64,000 nt of DNA from Fructilactobacillus ixorae (lineage in GTDB: Bacteria > Bacillota > Bacilli > Lactobacillales > Lactobacillaceae). A program made the translations under genes and the position numbers. The notes under the pieces are model-generated. The model searched no databases, was not told where the DNA came from, and saw nothing but the letters and a program-made list of their open reading frames with translations. This document shows positions 46,762 through 57,338 of the stretch, in pieces. The stretch covers positions 868,001 through 932,000 of the forward strand of contig NZ_CP097478.1 in the NCBI RefSeq assembly GCF_024029915.1. Reading direction: 5' to 3'. Each line of letters starts with the position of its first letter. Position 1 is the first letter of the stretch.

Positions 46762-47463
46762 TTATTGTGCGGCGGTATTTGCAAACAAACGGAGGAGCAT
46801 TTCGGCTGACTGGCGCCCCGCAGCCACGATGAATTCACCAAAACTCTGATTGGCGTCTTCGTCACCCGTATCTGACATCGCCCGCACCACTACGTAGGGA
46901 ACCTCAAACTGGTTGGCCACTTGACCAACAGCGGCGCCTTCCATTTCCCCCGCGAGGGCATCTGGAAAGTGGGTCAAAATGTTTTTAATCATGACTTTTC
47001 CAGCAATAAATTGGTCCCCGGTCACAATTAAACCGTGGTGAACATTTAGCCCCTGGTCAGCAGAAGCAGCGGCAATTTGGTTGCCCCAAGCTTCTGAAGC
47101 CGGAAACCGGGCTGGTTGATTCGGTAACTGGCCAAAGACCTCACCATCCGCCGTACAATCAACGTCGTGATAAGCGGTTTCGGTCGCAATGACAATATCT
47201 CCGACCTGTAAGCCGGCGCCAATCCCAGCCGCCGAGCCGGAGTGGATGAGCACGTCCACGTTAAAGTTCGTTAACAGTAACGCGGCGGTAATCCCGGCTT
47301 CGACTTTTCCAATCCCGGATTTAACTAAAATAACCCGCTGCCCACTAATCGTCCCGGCATAAAAGGTCACGTTCCCGATGACCGTGGTTTCCTCACCCAT
47401 TAACGCATCCAACAGGGCTTTAATTTCTTCGTCCATTGCACAAATAATTCCAAAGGTTTTCAT
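46762..47463 (-). CDS. mtnN: 5'-methylthioadenosine/S-adenosylhomocysteine nucleosidase
   Basis: Cleaves MTA and SAH (and 5'-deoxyadenosine) to adenine plus thioribose products. 233 residues with GIICAMDEEIKAL, HSGSAAGIG, EMEGAAVGQVA and the catalytic Asp in RAMSDTGD. Product adenine would feed Apt, encoded at the other end of the window. Conserved position between a small membrane gene and the desulfurase. Confidence 0.96.
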   Translation of the reverse strand: MKTFGIICAMDEEIKALLDALMGEETTVIGNVTFYAGTISGQRVILVKSGIGKVEAGITAALLLTNFNVDVLIHSGSAAGIGAGLQVGDIVIATETAYHDVDCTADGEVFGQLPNQPARFPASEAWGNQIAAASADQGLNVHHGLIVTGDQFIAGKVMIKNILTHFPDALAGEMEGAAVGQVANQFEVPYVVVRAMSDTGDEDANQSFGEFIVAAGRQSAEMLLRLFANTAAQ

Positions 47464-47487
47464 TCTGTTCTTCTCCCATTTTTTTAA

Positions 47488-47745
47488 TTAGTCCACAAAC
47501 CGCATGATTGCTAACACGGCAATGATTAACAGTACTAAGATTACGATCACGACATCTAACTTCCGTGCGGTCCGCCGGTGCCGGCGTTCTGGATCATTAA
47601 CCTCCGTCCGGCGTAACGGTAGGTCTGTTTCCGGGGCCGCGGCGTCCTCCGTGGTGGGCCGTCCCCACCGGTGCCGTTGTTGGCGGCGAAAGGCCGCCCG
47701 CGTTAGTTCTGGTTCGGGAGCGGCTTTTGTTTGTTTATCATCCAT
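47488..47745 (-). CDS. small C-terminally anchored membrane protein, function unknown
   Basis: 85 residues: a charged, Arg-rich cytoplasmic part (FRRQQRHRWGRPT, PERRHRRTARKL) followed by one membrane helix at about 62-81. Frequently found between nudF and mtnN in lactobacilli. No motif. Confidence 0.7.
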   Translation of the reverse strand: MDDKQTKAAPEPELTRAAFRRQQRHRWGRPTTEDAAAPETDLPLRRTEVNDPERRHRRTARKLDVVIVILVLLIIAVLAIMRFVD

Positions 47746-47754
47746 TGTTTTAAC

Positions 47755-48309
47755 CTACTTTTGCATTAGTTCCCAGGCTTGAATGGCCATGATGGTTTTC
47801 GCATCCTGAATCTGACCCGTCGCCAGTAATTCTTTCGCCTCTGCGAGCGTATACTCCCCAAGCTCCAGGAATTCACCTGCATCCCGGGGGAGTTTCGTGG
47901 TCACGGGCGTTAAATCCGTCACGAGGTACAGATACATGTATTCATCGGTAAAGCCACAGGATGTGTAAAACGAGGAAAGGAGCTGAATCGTTGCTGCTTG
48001 GTAACGCACTTCTTCATTTAGCTCGCGTTGAACGGCATGCATTTCATTGCCACGATCTCGTTCATCCAGCTTTCCCGCAGGAATTTCTAACATGACTGCT
48101 TTGGCCGGTTCTCGCCACTGCTTTTCTAACACCATCCGGTTCTCATCCGTCAGGACTAGCATTGCCACCGCTGCAGCATGGTGGACGACGTCACGATGAG
48201 CCAGTTTGCCATTAGCGAGCCGCACCGTTTCTTGGTCAACGCGAATGATTTCCCCGTCGTACTTTCGCTCGCTTTTGATTTCTGTTTCTGCTAACTCTTT
48301 ATCTGTCAT
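47755..48309 (-). CDS. nudF: Nudix hydrolase, ADP-ribose pyrophosphatase type
   Basis: 184 residues; hydrolyses ADP-ribose to AMP and ribose 5-phosphate. The Nudix box is seen as AGKLDERDRGNEMHAVQREL then NEEV; the REL-NEE core is intact while the preceding loop is longer than the textbook box. The family's N-terminal ESERKY-GEIIRV pattern appears as IKSERKYDGEIIRVD. Short gaps to the neighbouring gene suggest an operon. Confidence 0.92.
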   Translation of the reverse strand: MTDKELAETEIKSERKYDGEIIRVDQETVRLANGKLAHRDVVHHAAAVAMLVLTDENRMVLEKQWREPAKAVMLEIPAGKLDERDRGNEMHAVQRELNEEVRYQAATIQLLSSFYTSCGFTDEYMYLYLVTDLTPVTTKLPRDAGEFLELGEYTLAEAKELLATGQIQDAKTIMAIQAWELMQK

Positions 48310-48362
48310 TCGATTGTTCCTCCATCCTCATGGTTGTCATCACTCCTAGCGGTCACCAGTGG

Positions 48363-48563
48363 TTACCGGGGCAACCGAATTTTAGCAGCTTGAATGCCGT
48401 GTTTTCCTGGTGCCGTGACGAATTCAACTGGATCGCCGGGCCGAATTGCCTTTGGATTTCCATGAATGATCCCGGTGATGTGCATAAACACGTCCTGCCC
48501 CGCCGGATCAATCAGGTAGCCAAATCCCCGGTGTTGATCGTACTGTTTTACTTTTCCCTGCAT
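48363..48563 (-). CDS. cold-shock-domain protein
   Basis: 66-residue single-stranded nucleic-acid binder of the CspA fold. RNP1 is RGFGYL and RNP2 DVFMHI, slightly divergent from the usual GFGFI and VFVHF. Start ATG 48563 (MQGKVKQY) follows AGGAGGATGCA; starting further upstream would add 30 charged residues before the fold. Confidence 0.85.
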   Translation of the reverse strand: MQGKVKQYDQHRGFGYLIDPAGQDVFMHITGIIHGNPKAIRPGDPVEFVTAPGKHGIQAAKIRLPR

Positions 48564-48607
48564 TGCATCCTCCTGTTTTTCATCCGGTTTCTCACTCTCA
48601 TCATAAC

Positions 48608-48635
48608 AAAAGCCGAGACTAACATCTCGACTTTT
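48608..48635 (-). terminator. ileS terminator
   Basis: AAAAG-CGAGA pairs with TCTCG-CTTTT with one mismatch; short T-run. Confidence 0.7.
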
Positions 48636-48642
48636 ATCGTTC

Positions 48643-51444
48643 TTATTCTTCAAAACCGGTCGTTGCCGTTGCTGGATACTCGGACCGCACTAATTTAGCA
48701 CACCGGGCACAGAATTCCGGATAGTCTGGATCACTCCCGACGTCCGGTTTAATTAACCGACACCGGGCACAAACCGTTCCGTCTGCGTGTTGAACTTCAA
48801 TTGCCAACTGATCACCAAAGGTGGATACGCCATCTTCCGCTGCTTCAATTGGTTTGATGTCTAAGTCTGAGACCATCAGAATCTGAGCCAGATCAACGTC
48901 TAACTGGTTCAGCAGTTGTTTGACCGTTCCGTTAACGTAAAGAATCAACTTCGCTTCGGACGGTTTTCCAATTATCTTATCCGTCCGCGCTGCTTCCATC
49001 GCCTTTAATACATCCTTACGCAGTTTTAGGAAGGCCTCCCACTCGCTGCGAATTTCCGTTTCATTAGCAAGTTCACGCACAGACGGCATGTCTGCCAACT
49101 GCACAAATTCTTCGGGTTCCTGACAGAACTGCCAGATTTCTTCCGTTGTGTGGGGAATGATTGGCGTTAACAGTTTTGTCAACGTTACTAAGGATTGGTA
49201 CAACACCGTTTGCATTGACCGGCGCCGCGGGCCATTTTCCGGTTCAATGTACAAAATATCCTTGGCAAAATCCAGGTAAAAGGCCGATAGATCAACGGTC
49301 ATGAACTGCATTAACTTTTTGTTGATGGTCATAAAATCATAGTGATCGTAGGCGGCTTTTACTTCCCGCACTAAGTCGTTTAACCGAATCAGCATGAACT
49401 GGTCGACCGAAGGCAGGTCCGCATAGGCCACCGAGTTCGTTTGAGGATCGAAATCACTGGTGTTGGCTAACAGGTAGCGCACCGTATTCCGGATCTTCTT
49501 GTAGCTATCGCCCACCGTCTTGAAGTTCCCCATTGAAACGCGCACGTCGGCAGCTGTGTCAACGCTGGTTACCCAGAGGCGAATGATATCGGCCCCCATT
49601 TGCTTGATCACATCTGCGGGGGCAATTGTATTCCCTAAGGACTTGCTCATCTTGTGACCCTTGCCATCGAGGGTGAATCCTTGCGACAACAAGTTCTTGT
49701 ACGGCGCAATTCCGGCCGTGGCCACACTCGTAATCAGACTGGAGTTAAACCAACCCCGGTACTGGTCGGACCCTTCTAAGTAAAGATCAGCTGGATAGGT
49801 CAATTCCGGCCGCTCGGCAAGCACGCCCTGGTGGGAAGAACCGGAATCAAACCAGACATCCATAATGTCCGTTTCCTTCGTAAATTCCCCGTTGGGAGAA
49901 TGGGAGCTGGTAAAGCCGGCTGGCAGCAGGTCCTGGGCGTCCCATTCAAACCACACGTCCGACCCGTGCTCTGCAAACAGGTCCGCAACGTGATTAATCG
50001 TTTCGGGTGTCATAATTGGCGTGCCATCTTCAGCGTAGAAGATTGGAAGCGGTACCCCCCAGACCCGTTGTCTAGAAATGACCCAGTCCCCCCGATCCCG
50101 AATCATGTTATAGAGCCGCTGGTGCCCCCATTCCGGATCAAAGTTAACCGTATCAATGGCATCCAAAATTTGTTGCCGAATCTTTGTAACCGATGCAAAC
50201 CACTGGGGCGTTGCCCGGTAAATCACTGGTTTTTTCGTCCGCCAGTCAAAGGGATAACTGTGTTCATACGGCATGTAGTGGAGCAGTTGTCCCTGGGCTT
50301 TTAGTTTATCCAACGCAATTTGGTTCGCGTCTTCGTAAAAGACCCCAGCAAAGTCAGGACCGGCATCGGCAGTCAGGTACCCCTTGTCATCGACCGGGGC
50401 AAAGATTGGTAAGTCGTACTGCTTTCCAATGTTGTAGTCATCTTCCCCGTAACCAGGGGCCGTGTGCACGAGTCCCGTTCCGGCATCTGCCGTTACAAAA
50501 TCACCGAGCATCGTTACTAACTGCCACTCTGAATCAAAGGGATGGGTGGCTAAGACCCGGTCTAAATCGCGGCCCTTGATCTGCTTGACGGTCCGCACGT
50601 TTTGCCAGCCAAATAATTCGGCATCGGCTGCCACTAAAGTAGCGGCCAACACGTACTGGTTCGGATCATCATCGTGTTGGACCACCACGTAATCAAAGTC
50701 GGGGTTCACCGTGATTCCTTCTGAAGCTGGAATCGTCCACGGCGTCGTCGTCCAAACCACCATGTAGGTGTGCTCGTTGTCAAGGACGCCCTTGCCATCA
50801 ACCACCTGTTCCGCGTAGAACGCAGACGGTGACTCAACGTCATGGTATTCAACTTCGGCTTCTGCAAGTGCAGATTCGGATGACCAGGACCAGATTACGG
50901 GCTTCAGGCCCTTGTAAATCAAGCCCTGTTCGGCCATCTTCCCAAAGACTCGAACTTCAGCGGCTTCATACTCTGGTTGCAGCGTCAAGTACGGATGGTC
51001 CCAGTCCCCCTGCACTCCCAACCGCTTAAATTCCGTCCGTTGGCGGTCAACTTGTTCTAACGCATAGTCATGGCAAAGCTTCCGGAATTCGTTAGTTGAC
51101 ATCTGCTTACGGTCATAGCCGGCCTTTTTGAGCTGTTGTTCAATCGGTAAGCCGTGGGTATCCCAGCCGGGAACAAACGGTGCCCGAAACCCGTTCATGG
51201 ACTTATAGCGCACGATAAAGTCCTTGGTAATTTTGTTCATGGCGTGCCCCATGTGAATATCACCGTTAGCGTATGGCGGGCCATCGTGAAGCACAAACGT
51301 GGGCTTGCCTTCATTTAACCGTTGCCGTTGTTGGTACAAGTGGTTAGTCTCCCACACCTGCTCGCGTTCGAGCTCTTTGACGGGAAGGTTTCCCCGCATT
51401 TTGAACTTGGTTTTTCCCAAGTTCAAAGTATCTTTAATCCGCAT
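48643..51444 (-). CDS. ileS: isoleucyl-tRNA synthetase
   Basis: 933 residues, class I synthetase. HIGH motif as [11 protein letters not shown] (about 60-68), KMSKS as [10 protein letters not shown] (about 597), CP1 editing domain between them ([12 protein letters not shown]), and a C-terminal zinc site with four Cys (CARC, CARC). Controlled by an Ile T-box in its leader. It closes the division-gene region as in other Gram-positives. Confidence 0.98.
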   Translation of the reverse strand: MRIKDTLNLGKTKFKMRGNLPVKELEREQVWETNHLYQQRQRLNEGKPTFVLHDGPPYANGDIHMGHAMNKITKDFIVRYKSMNGFRAPFVPGWDTHGLPIEQQLKKAGYDRKQMSTNEFRKLCHDYALEQVDRQRTEFKRLGVQGDWDHPYLTLQPEYEAAEVRVFGKMAEQGLIYKGLKPVIWSWSSESALAEAEVEYHDVESPSAFYAEQVVDGKGVLDNEHTYMVVWTTTPWTIPASEGITVNPDFDYVVVQHDDDPNQYVLAATLVAADAELFGWQNVRTVKQIKGRDLDRVLATHPFDSEWQLVTMLGDFVTADAGTGLVHTAPGYGEDDYNIGKQYDLPIFAPVDDKGYLTADAGPDFAGVFYEDANQIALDKLKAQGQLLHYMPYEHSYPFDWRTKKPVIYRATPQWFASVTKIRQQILDAIDTVNFDPEWGHQRLYNMIRDRGDWVISRQRVWGVPLPIFYAEDGTPIMTPETINHVADLFAEHGSDVWFEWDAQDLLPAGFTSSHSPNGEFTKETDIMDVWFDSGSSHQGVLAERPELTYPADLYLEGSDQYRGWFNSSLITSVATAGIAPYKNLLSQGFTLDGKGHKMSKSLGNTIAPADVIKQMGADIIRLWVTSVDTAADVRVSMGNFKTVGDSYKKIRNTVRYLLANTSDFDPQTNSVAYADLPSVDQFMLIRLNDLVREVKAAYDHYDFMTINKKLMQFMTVDLSAFYLDFAKDILYIEPENGPRRRSMQTVLYQSLVTLTKLLTPIIPHTTEEIWQFCQEPEEFVQLADMPSVRELANETEIRSEWEAFLKLRKDVLKAMEAARTDKIIGKPSEAKLILYVNGTVKQLLNQLDVDLAQILMVSDLDIKPIEAAEDGVSTFGDQLAIEVQHADGTVCARCRLIKPDVGSDPDYPEFCARCAKLVRSEYPATATTGFEE

Positions 51445-51467
51445 CCAAATTCCTCCTCCTGCTATAC

Positions 51468-51663
51468 AAAAAGACTCCGTCGCAATCGGGACGAAGTCTT
51501 CGTGGTACCACCCAAGTTCAGAAGTCCAGCTGGTTCAGTCAGACTCCTCTCGTTGTTTGTTATTAACCTAATCATAATAAAGTGATCTCCGCCCTTCAAA
51601 GTGACAAGCAGGCTTCCACCGTCCCCGCTTCGCTGTGGTATTTTCAAGGAGCTTGCTGGCTTT
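51468..51663 (-). promoter_or_regulatory. Ile T-box riboswitch leader of ileS
   Basis: The leader begins near the end of divIVA. Stem I includes a specifier ATC (Ile; complement of 51584-51586) and AG-bulge-type sequences. The T-box core TGGGTGGTACCACG lies at 51501-51514 and competes with the terminator AAGACTTCGTC/GACGGAGTCTT plus T-run at 51466-51500. Uncharged tRNA-Ile would stabilise the antiterminator and switch on ileS. Confidence 0.95.
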
Positions 51664-51669
51664 ATTATA
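51664..51669 (-). promoter_or_regulatory. -10 of the ileS T-box transcript
   Basis: TATAAT overlapping the divIVA stop codon; the upstream -35 is weak. Confidence 0.5.
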
Positions 51670-52321
51670 AGCTTTCAACCCGGCCGTCTGGATAAAACAT
51701 GATGGTCGGTTGCTCGTATTTATCAGACGTCAACGTCCGATTACTGTTTGAGTTTACTCTCTCCGTTGTGTGATTGTCAAGGTTCTCCACCACCGCTTTA
51801 ATCTCTGGGAACGCTTGGTAGTCAGCCCCATCAAGTAACTTCGTCCAAGCGGATTGGTGGGCGTACTCAAGTTGACTTTCCAACATCCCGATTAACTTTT
51901 GCCGGAACTGCTTAATCTGCATTCGGAAATCGTCGGTACTTAGGGCTAAAGCAGCGGCTTTTTGGGCTTCTTGTTCGACCGTGGCTTGGGCTTTTTGCGT
52001 GGCCTCGGCTACGATTTGGTTGGCCTTATGGCGCGCCGTTTTAAGCGTTTCCTCTGCATCAGCATCCGCCGTTTTTTTAACGTTATCCGCGGCTTCTTGG
52101 GCCACCAAAATAGACTGGTTTAACGAGCTCTTCAAATCATCATAGTAAGCCAAATCATGTTTCGTTTGCTCGAGCTCTTGTTTTAACGAGGTGTTTTCGG
52201 CTCGGAGAATTTGATAATCCTTCGTGATTTGATCCAAAAAGTCATTAACCTCATCAATGTTGTAACCCCGCATCTTGGTGCCAAATTTTTTGTTATGAAT
52301 GTCTTCTGCAGAAAGTACCAT
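51665..52321 (-). CDS. divIVA: division-site/pole protein DivIVA
   Basis: 218 residues. The membrane-binding N-terminus with MRGYNIDEVNDFLDQ and long coiled coils (about 30-150, ENTSLKQELEQTKHDL and the Q/A/E-rich middle) are typical. It marks negatively curved membrane and helps place the division machinery. Conserved position between ylmH and ileS. Confidence 0.95.
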   Translation of the reverse strand: MVLSAEDIHNKKFGTKMRGYNIDEVNDFLDQITKDYQILRAENTSLKQELEQTKHDLAYYDDLKSSLNQSILVAQEAADNVKKTADADAEETLKTARHKANQIVAEATQKAQATVEQEAQKAAALALSTDDFRMQIKQFRQKLIGMLESQLEYAHQSAWTKLLDGADYQAFPEIKAVVENLDNHTTERVNSNSNRTLTSDKYEQPTIMFYPDGRVESL

Positions 52322-52333
52322 GGTAAGCCTCCA

Positions 52334-53125
52334 TCACTTGTTTTTTATCACATCAAACGCTGCTTTAATTTTCCCTTTTTTTGAAACCCCGCTCTGCTCG
52401 TCAAACTTAATTCTGCCAAACCCCCGAACGGAAATCAAATCGTGCACTGCTAGTTCATAATCCGGCTGATCGTACGTAAACCAATTCAAGCGCACCTTAC
52501 CATGCGCTACTAACGCCTTGGCGCCGGCCCGAGACATCCGAAACAGGGTTGCAATGACGACATCCAGCCGTAACGAGGGCAACGTGACGTGTACGACCTG
52601 ACCGTCATCATGAACCGGTAGCCGTTCTGTCAATGGCTGGGGGAGAAGTTGCACCTTCGTTCTCCCCATTTCTGTCACGGTTCGTTCGAGGTACTCCATC
52701 ATCGTTAGTTGCGTGATGACTTGCCACCGCTTTCCATCTGTAATCAAATCACCAATTACGTTTCGTTCAATTCCACTCCCGAGTAAGGCCCCGAGCACCT
52801 GACGATGTTGTAACGTAGCAAATTTGACGGGATACCTGATTTCCACTAAGCCGATCTCAAAGTCCGTTTCGGCTGGCGTAACATACTCCGGATACAGCAG
52901 TCCCCGTTGCATCTCGGCTTCCGGGTAGCCTCCGTTTGCCGCAAAATGCACATCTGGTTCCCGATTAACCAACGTTTGCACCAAGTACCGTTCCCGTTCG
53001 TTTAAAAAACCCGTCAAAATGGGACGATACTCGGTTCGGGCTTGGACTAACCAGTCACTGGCTTGGTGCAGAAACGGTCGTTCACTCGCTCGAAAGTGCT
53101 GGGTGACATTCGACGTTAATCCCAT
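52334..53125 (-). CDS. ylmH: YlmH-family S4-domain RNA-binding protein
   Basis: About 263 residues: a family N-terminus HFRASERPFLHQASDW, a catalytically unassigned middle domain (GGYPEAEMQRGLLYP) and a C-terminal S4 domain (LRLDVVIATLFRMSRAGAKAL). Reported roles are in ribosome rescue and division. ATG 53125 directly follows the ylmG stop (TAAGATG) and starts closest to the family norm; a TTG at 53143 is possible. Confidence 0.9.
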   Translation of the reverse strand: MGLTSNVTQHFRASERPFLHQASDWLVQARTEYRPILTGFLNERERYLVQTLVNREPDVHFAANGGYPEAEMQRGLLYPEYVTPAETDFEIGLVEIRYPVKFATLQHRQVLGALLGSGIERNVIGDLITDGKRWQVITQLTMMEYLERTVTEMGRTKVQLLPQPLTERLPVHDDGQVVHVTLPSLRLDVVIATLFRMSRAGAKALVAHGKVRLNWFTYDQPDYELAVHDLISVRGFGRIKFDEQSGVSKKGKIKAAFDVIKNK

Positions 53126-53126
53126 C

Positions 53127-53408
53127 TTAGCCAACCAGTCCAATTAGAAAATTAGCAATCCCGTTTACCCCTAATCTAATGAACCACAGGGCTAGAATCG
53201 CAAGCACCGGCGCGAAGCCAATCATCCCAATCCGGGCAAAGTTAAAATAACTGACAAACGGGGTCACCAAGCGGGTGATTAGTTGACCCAGCTTCGATTC
53301 ACTCGCCCCGGGAAGCCAACTCATTAACGCCCACGCCACGATGAGATAGCTATAGATGTCAATCAGGTAGCCCAGCGTCACTGCAATTAAACTAATTACG
53401 TTCGCCAT
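53127..53408 (-). CDS. ylmG: YggT-family membrane protein YlmG
   Basis: 93 residues with two hydrophobic hairpins (about 5-26 and 62-90) around a cytoplasmic GASESKLGQLITRLV-P loop, the YggT pattern. Location between sepF and ylmH is the standard one. The ATG overlaps the sepF stop. Confidence 0.9.
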   Translation of the reverse strand: MANVISLIAVTLGYLIDIYSYLIVAWALMSWLPGASESKLGQLITRLVTPFVSYFNFARIGMIGFAPVLAILALWFIRLGVNGIANFLIGLVG

Positions 53409-53818
53409 TACTTCTTCTCCGACCGATCGTAAAATTGATTCTTAACGTCCCCGTTCACAACGTAGTTTTGGGGAGCGCAGAGATAGACCTTCTCATCAAT
53501 TTGCTGCAAGTTCCCCTCAATGGCGTACACGGTTCCACTCACGAAGTCGACAATCCGGCGAATCGTTGTACTGTCAACGTTTTCCATTCGAATTAACACA
53601 GCATCCCCGTTAATCAACTTCTTCGAAATGTTTTTGGCATCCGCAAAAATTCGGGGTTCAACGATGTTAATTTTACTGTCTGGAAGCCGGTTATCATTCA
53701 TTGGTAAGACCTTTCGGGGGTTAACCCTGACCGATTGCGGATTTGCATCTTGGGGGTAACGCTCTTGATCAGTTTCCTCACTAGCCCCAAAAAAATTATT
53801 AAAAATACCCTTTGCCAT
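53408..53818 (-). CDS. sepF: cell division protein SepF
   Basis: 136 residues with an N-terminal amphipathic membrane segment (MAKGIFNNFFG), an acidic/N-P-rich linker, and the conserved core (IRMENVDSTTIRRIVDFVSG). Links FtsZ filaments to the membrane. Conserved position after ftsZ. Confidence 0.94.
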   Translation of the reverse strand: MAKGIFNNFFGASEETDQERYPQDANPQSVRVNPRKVLPMNDNRLPDSKINIVEPRIFADAKNISKKLINGDAVLIRMENVDSTTIRRIVDFVSGTVYAIEGNLQQIDEKVYLCAPQNYVVNGDVKNQFYDRSEKK

Positions 53819-53837
53819 CGGTGTTCACCCTTTCTTT

Positions 53838-55061
53838 TTATTGATTCCGATATTTAAAGTTAAACGGCGGAATATCATCATTTTGATCGTCATCATCCTG
53901 TTGATTACCGGCGTTAAATGGTTCAAATTCCTGTTTTTCAACGTTTTGAAAGCGTTGATCTGGTTCGGCACGGTGACTTGGTTCCGCACTTTGACTCGGA
54001 GCCCGATCTGGTTGCACGACCTGACTAGCTTCATTGGGTTGAACCACCGTTTCACTCGAACGCGTTGCACTTTGAATGCTTTGGACGTCCGTAATGTCAC
54101 TAGAATCATCATCAATTCCCGTTGCAATCACGGAAACGCGGATTTCGTCTCCCATGTTTTCGTCAATGGACGTCCCAAAGATGATGTTTGTATCATCAGA
54201 AGTGGCATCGCGAATGATGTTCGCCGCATCTTGCGCTTCGAAGATTCCCAGGTCCGGACCCCCGGTAATGTTTAATAAGACCTGTCTAGCTCCGTCAATG
54301 GAAACCTCTAATAGCGGTGAATTAATGGCCTTCTTCGTTGCTTCTGCAGCCCGGTTTTCACCGTTTGCAGAGCCCACGCCCATTAAAGCGGTTCCCTTAT
54401 CCTTCATGATGGTCGTAACATCTGCAAAATCCAAGTTCACGTACCCAGGGCGCGTAATTAAATCAGAAATCCCTTGCACCCCTTGCCGTAAAACGTTATC
54501 AGCATCGTGTAACGCCCCTAAAAAGGAGGTCTTTTTGTCAGCCATTTCTAACACTTGATTATTTGAAATTACAACCATCGTGTCCACGTTTTGTTTAAGT
54601 GCGGCGAGCCCTTCGCTGGCGTTATGTGCCCGGGCTGGTCCTTCAAAGGTAAAGGGCCGCGTGACCACGGCCACCGTGAGGGCTCCAGCTTGTTTCGCAA
54701 TCTTAGCAATGATGGGAGCAGCTCCGTTTCCGGTTCCACCACCCATTCCGGCCGTCACAAAGACCATGTCAGCACCCTTGAGCGCATTTGTAATATCTTC
54801 TTGGCTTTCTTCGGCGGCTTTTGCTCCCACTTCGGGGTTAGAGCCCGCCCCGAGTCCCTTGGTCAGCTTAGGACCTAGGTTAATTTTTGTTTCCGCCTTA
54901 GAGGCATCCAGGGCCTGTACGTCGGTATTAGCGGCGATAAATTCAACCCCTTCAACCCCGTCTTCAATCATGCGGTTCACAGCATTGTTACCCCCGCCCC
55001 CAACACCAATTACCTTGATGCTGGCACCAGTTCCTGCATTTTGATCCATTGCGTAATCCAT
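53838..55061 (-). CDS. ftsZ: tubulin-like division GTPase FtsZ
   Basis: Forms the Z ring. 407 residues: GTP-binding core with GGGGNNAVN near 20-28 and the tubulin signature [10 protein letters not shown] (N replaces the usual T, common in lactobacilli). T7-loop region NLDFADV, then a long Q/D-rich linker and a C-terminal conserved peptide [11 protein letters not shown] that binds FtsA/SepF. The linker is rich in repeated SQ/RAEP stretches. Confidence 0.97.
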   Translation of the reverse strand: MDYAMDQNAGTGASIKVIGVGGGGNNAVNRMIEDGVEGVEFIAANTDVQALDASKAETKINLGPKLTKGLGAGSNPEVGAKAAEESQEDITNALKGADMVFVTAGMGGGTGNGAAPIIAKIAKQAGALTVAVVTRPFTFEGPARAHNASEGLAALKQNVDTMVVISNNQVLEMADKKTSFLGALHDADNVLRQGVQGISDLITRPGYVNLDFADVTTIMKDKGTALMGVGSANGENRAAEATKKAINSPLLEVSIDGARQVLLNITGGPDLGIFEAQDAANIIRDATSDDTNIIFGTSIDENMGDEIRVSVIATGIDDDSSDITDVQSIQSATRSSETVVQPNEASQVVQPDRAPSQSAEPSHRAEPDQRFQNVEKQEFEPFNAGNQQDDDDQNDDIPPFNFKYRNQ

Positions 55062-55079
55062 CCTTTTTACCCTCCGTGG

Positions 55080-56426
55080 TTATTCAAAGAAATTCTTGAA
55101 AGAGAAATTAAAGCCATCCTTTTTACGTTGTTTGGGTTCTTTCGGTTGCTTGCGCCGGGAAAAGAGTGAGAGTCCGCCTTCCTCCTCGGCTGGAGTAGGA
55201 GCTTGGTATTGGTCAGTAGCCGGCTGCTCAACCGCTTGGTCAGCTTGACTCGGCAACGGTGCGTCCACCGAGAAGACGGTGCGAATCACCTGATCAACCT
55301 CGCTCAACCCAGTTGCGTAGTTTACTAAGGCTAGTCCCAACGCAAAGGACGGGTGCCGCAGCCCCATTTTATCGGGAATGTACACGCGCACGTTCATGCC
55401 AAACGTGTTAGCGGCTAATTCCGCCAGCTTCGGCATGGAAGCGACCCCACCAGTCAATACGATTCCGCCGGGCATGCCTAGGGCATTGGCAGCGGTAAGT
55501 TTATCCTTTAAGCGACCCAGGATTTGATCCAAACGGGCTTCAATAATCTCAGCTAACAACTTTTCGTTGACCTTTTGGGGTTGACTCTGCCCGACCACTT
55601 CAACCGGAAATTCGTTATCAGCTACCGCCGCTTGCGCGTCGGCAATTCCATATTCCCGTTTGATACTTTCAGCATCCTTTAGTGATGTATTTAAAACGGA
55701 TGAAATATCTTTCGTAATGTATTGACCTCCTTCGTGATCAACATCAATGTACTTCAATTCATGATCATGAATCACGGCGGCCGTCGATTGCCCACCCCCT
55801 AAATCAAGGAGAATGGTCCCAAAGTCTTGCTCTGAATCTGACAGGATGGTCTTACCCTCCGCTTCGGCACCGACCACTAGTTGGTCAATCGTAACCCCCG
55901 CTTTGGTAACGGCTTTGCGCACGTTGTGAATGATGGTCTTTGGACCGGTAATCACTCGGCCCTCTAGTTCCAACCGCGAGCCAACCATGCCCCGGGGATC
56001 AGCAATTCCATCGAAATCATCAATTTTGAACTCCTCGGGAATCAAGTTGACCACTTCGCGTTCCTGGGGCAGGTTGTTTGAAATCGCTGTCCGGGCAACC
56101 TCCATGATGTCCTGGTTGTCAATCTCATTTGCTTGGTCCTGTAAACTAATCATTCCTGAACAACGATCAATACTGATCAAGTCCGCTGGCAAGCCCACAA
56201 CCACACTACTAATTTCGACTCCCGACTTAGTTTCGGCCTGATCGAGCGTCTTGCGAATGGCTTGTGCAGCTTTCTCAATGTCAACAATAATGCCACGACT
56301 GACGCCTGCAGATGGTTCATTGCCCACGCCGATCACATTCGTTTGCCCATCGATGGTCTGCGCTACAATTGCTTTAATTGAAGTGGTCCCAATGTCTAGG
56401 CCAACATAAATATCCGATTCGTTCAT
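55080..56426 (-). CDS. ftsA: cell division protein FtsA
   Basis: Actin-like membrane anchor of FtsZ. 448 residues with phosphate-1 GLDIGTTSIKAIV, SHS2/1C domain, phosphate-2 LLDLGGGQST and adenosine motif VLTGGVASMP. A C-terminal amphipathic helix (KDGFNFSFKNFF) after a K/P-rich linker serves as membrane tether. Confidence 0.96.
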   Translation of the reverse strand: MNESDIYVGLDIGTTSIKAIVAQTIDGQTNVIGVGNEPSAGVSRGIIVDIEKAAQAIRKTLDQAETKSGVEISSVVVGLPADLISIDRCSGMISLQDQANEIDNQDIMEVARTAISNNLPQEREVVNLIPEEFKIDDFDGIADPRGMVGSRLELEGRVITGPKTIIHNVRKAVTKAGVTIDQLVVGAEAEGKTILSDSEQDFGTILLDLGGGQSTAAVIHDHELKYIDVDHEGGQYITKDISSVLNTSLKDAESIKREYGIADAQAAVADNEFPVEVVGQSQPQKVNEKLLAEIIEARLDQILGRLKDKLTAANALGMPGGIVLTGGVASMPKLAELAANTFGMNVRVYIPDKMGLRHPSFALGLALVNYATGLSEVDQVIRTVFSVDAPLPSQADQAVEQPATDQYQAPTPAEEEGGLSLFSRRKQPKEPKQRKKDGFNFSFKNFFE

Positions 56427-56522
56427 AATGCGGAGCCTCCCGATTACTTGTTAATCCTGCTCATTGTTAGTTAATATTTGTTATCAGTCTACCATATAAA
56501 GCCAAAAATGCGAAAGTGCGAC

Positions 56523-57323
56523 CTAATTTAAGGGGGTCGCATATGCCCCAAATTCCATCTTAAGCACACTTGGTTGCTTTAAAGTTGGTTTGAGCTTGGG
56601 ATAATATGTCAGTTGCTTGGCAAGCTGGTTCGTAAACGTGACCACCTGGTTGCCATCTCGCATCTGTAACCGGACTTTTTCCATTCCTGGTTGACTGGGT
56701 TCTTGGTGGATGGTTTGAATCTCTGCGACCAAGTTCGGCGCGAGCTTTCCCAACTGCCGGCCAATTAGTTGCAGCTCGCCACGTTGCTTAATCCCCTGAA
56801 TGACGCAGGTTCGTTGTTGATCAACCTGTTTGGTTGCTTGGTGCGCAATTTTACCGGAAGAGTACAGGGCGTGAAAAACTCGCTGGTGTTCAATCATCGC
56901 TAGTGGTTTTTCCAGCTGCACCTGGATTTGTACCCGGTTGCCCGTCATCTGAAGGTTGACCTGCTTTACCTTGTCATTTTGCCGTTGCAACTGCCGTTCT
57001 AAAGCAGACCGCTTCCGCTGCACCACTTGCAAATTATCGCCTGGTTGCACTGGCAGTTGCTGGGGAAGCTGGTTCCGGGCCGGTTGGGGCGTGACCCGTA
57101 CCGTTTGCACCCGACTGGCCGGTGAAGCTAGATAGCCAAAGTACAAACAGCCACTGAGTAATAACACCAGTAATGGACCCGCCACCCGCACGGTGGTGTG
57201 CCAGCGCCGGCGCTTGATGGCTCGATTTTTGCGACCCACCCGGAACCGCCGATGTTGCCATTTTTGGACGTGATCGGCCCGTAGTTGTTCGTTAAGGCGC
57301 TGATCTTGCTCTTTTTCATCCAT
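56523..57323 (-). CDS. divIB: cell division protein DivIB/FtsQ
   Basis: 266 residues. A basic cytoplasmic N-terminus (KNRAIKRRRWH), one membrane helix (about 48-68), then a POTRA domain beginning RVQTVRVTP and a beta domain. Part of the FtsL/DivIC/DivIB complex that activates septal synthesis. Sequence of the POTRA is weakly conserved, as usual. Confidence 0.9.
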   Translation of the reverse strand: MDEKEQDQRLNEQLRADHVQKWQHRRFRVGRKNRAIKRRRWHTTVRVAGPLLVLLLSGCLYFGYLASPASRVQTVRVTPQPARNQLPQQLPVQPGDNLQVVQRKRSALERQLQRQNDKVKQVNLQMTGNRVQIQVQLEKPLAMIEHQRVFHALYSSGKIAHQATKQVDQQRTCVIQGIKQRGELQLIGRQLGKLAPNLVAEIQTIHQEPSQPGMEKVRLQMRDGNQVVTFTNQLAKQLTYYPKLKPTLKQPSVLKMEFGAYATPLN

Positions 57324-57338
57324 GGTCTTGGTCCTTGT

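Noticed and set aside
49831..50304. 157-codon open frame antisense to ileS
   Set aside because: Inside conserved ileS, no family resemblance, no ribosome-binding site.
54700..54760. FtsZ tubulin signature GGGTGNG instead of GGGTGTG
   Set aside because: I recall this as usual in lactobacilli; not an anomaly.
54076..55044. Two long open frames antisense to ftsZ
   Set aside because: Both are opposite conserved ftsZ codons and are rich in S/P/A from reverse reading; not genes.
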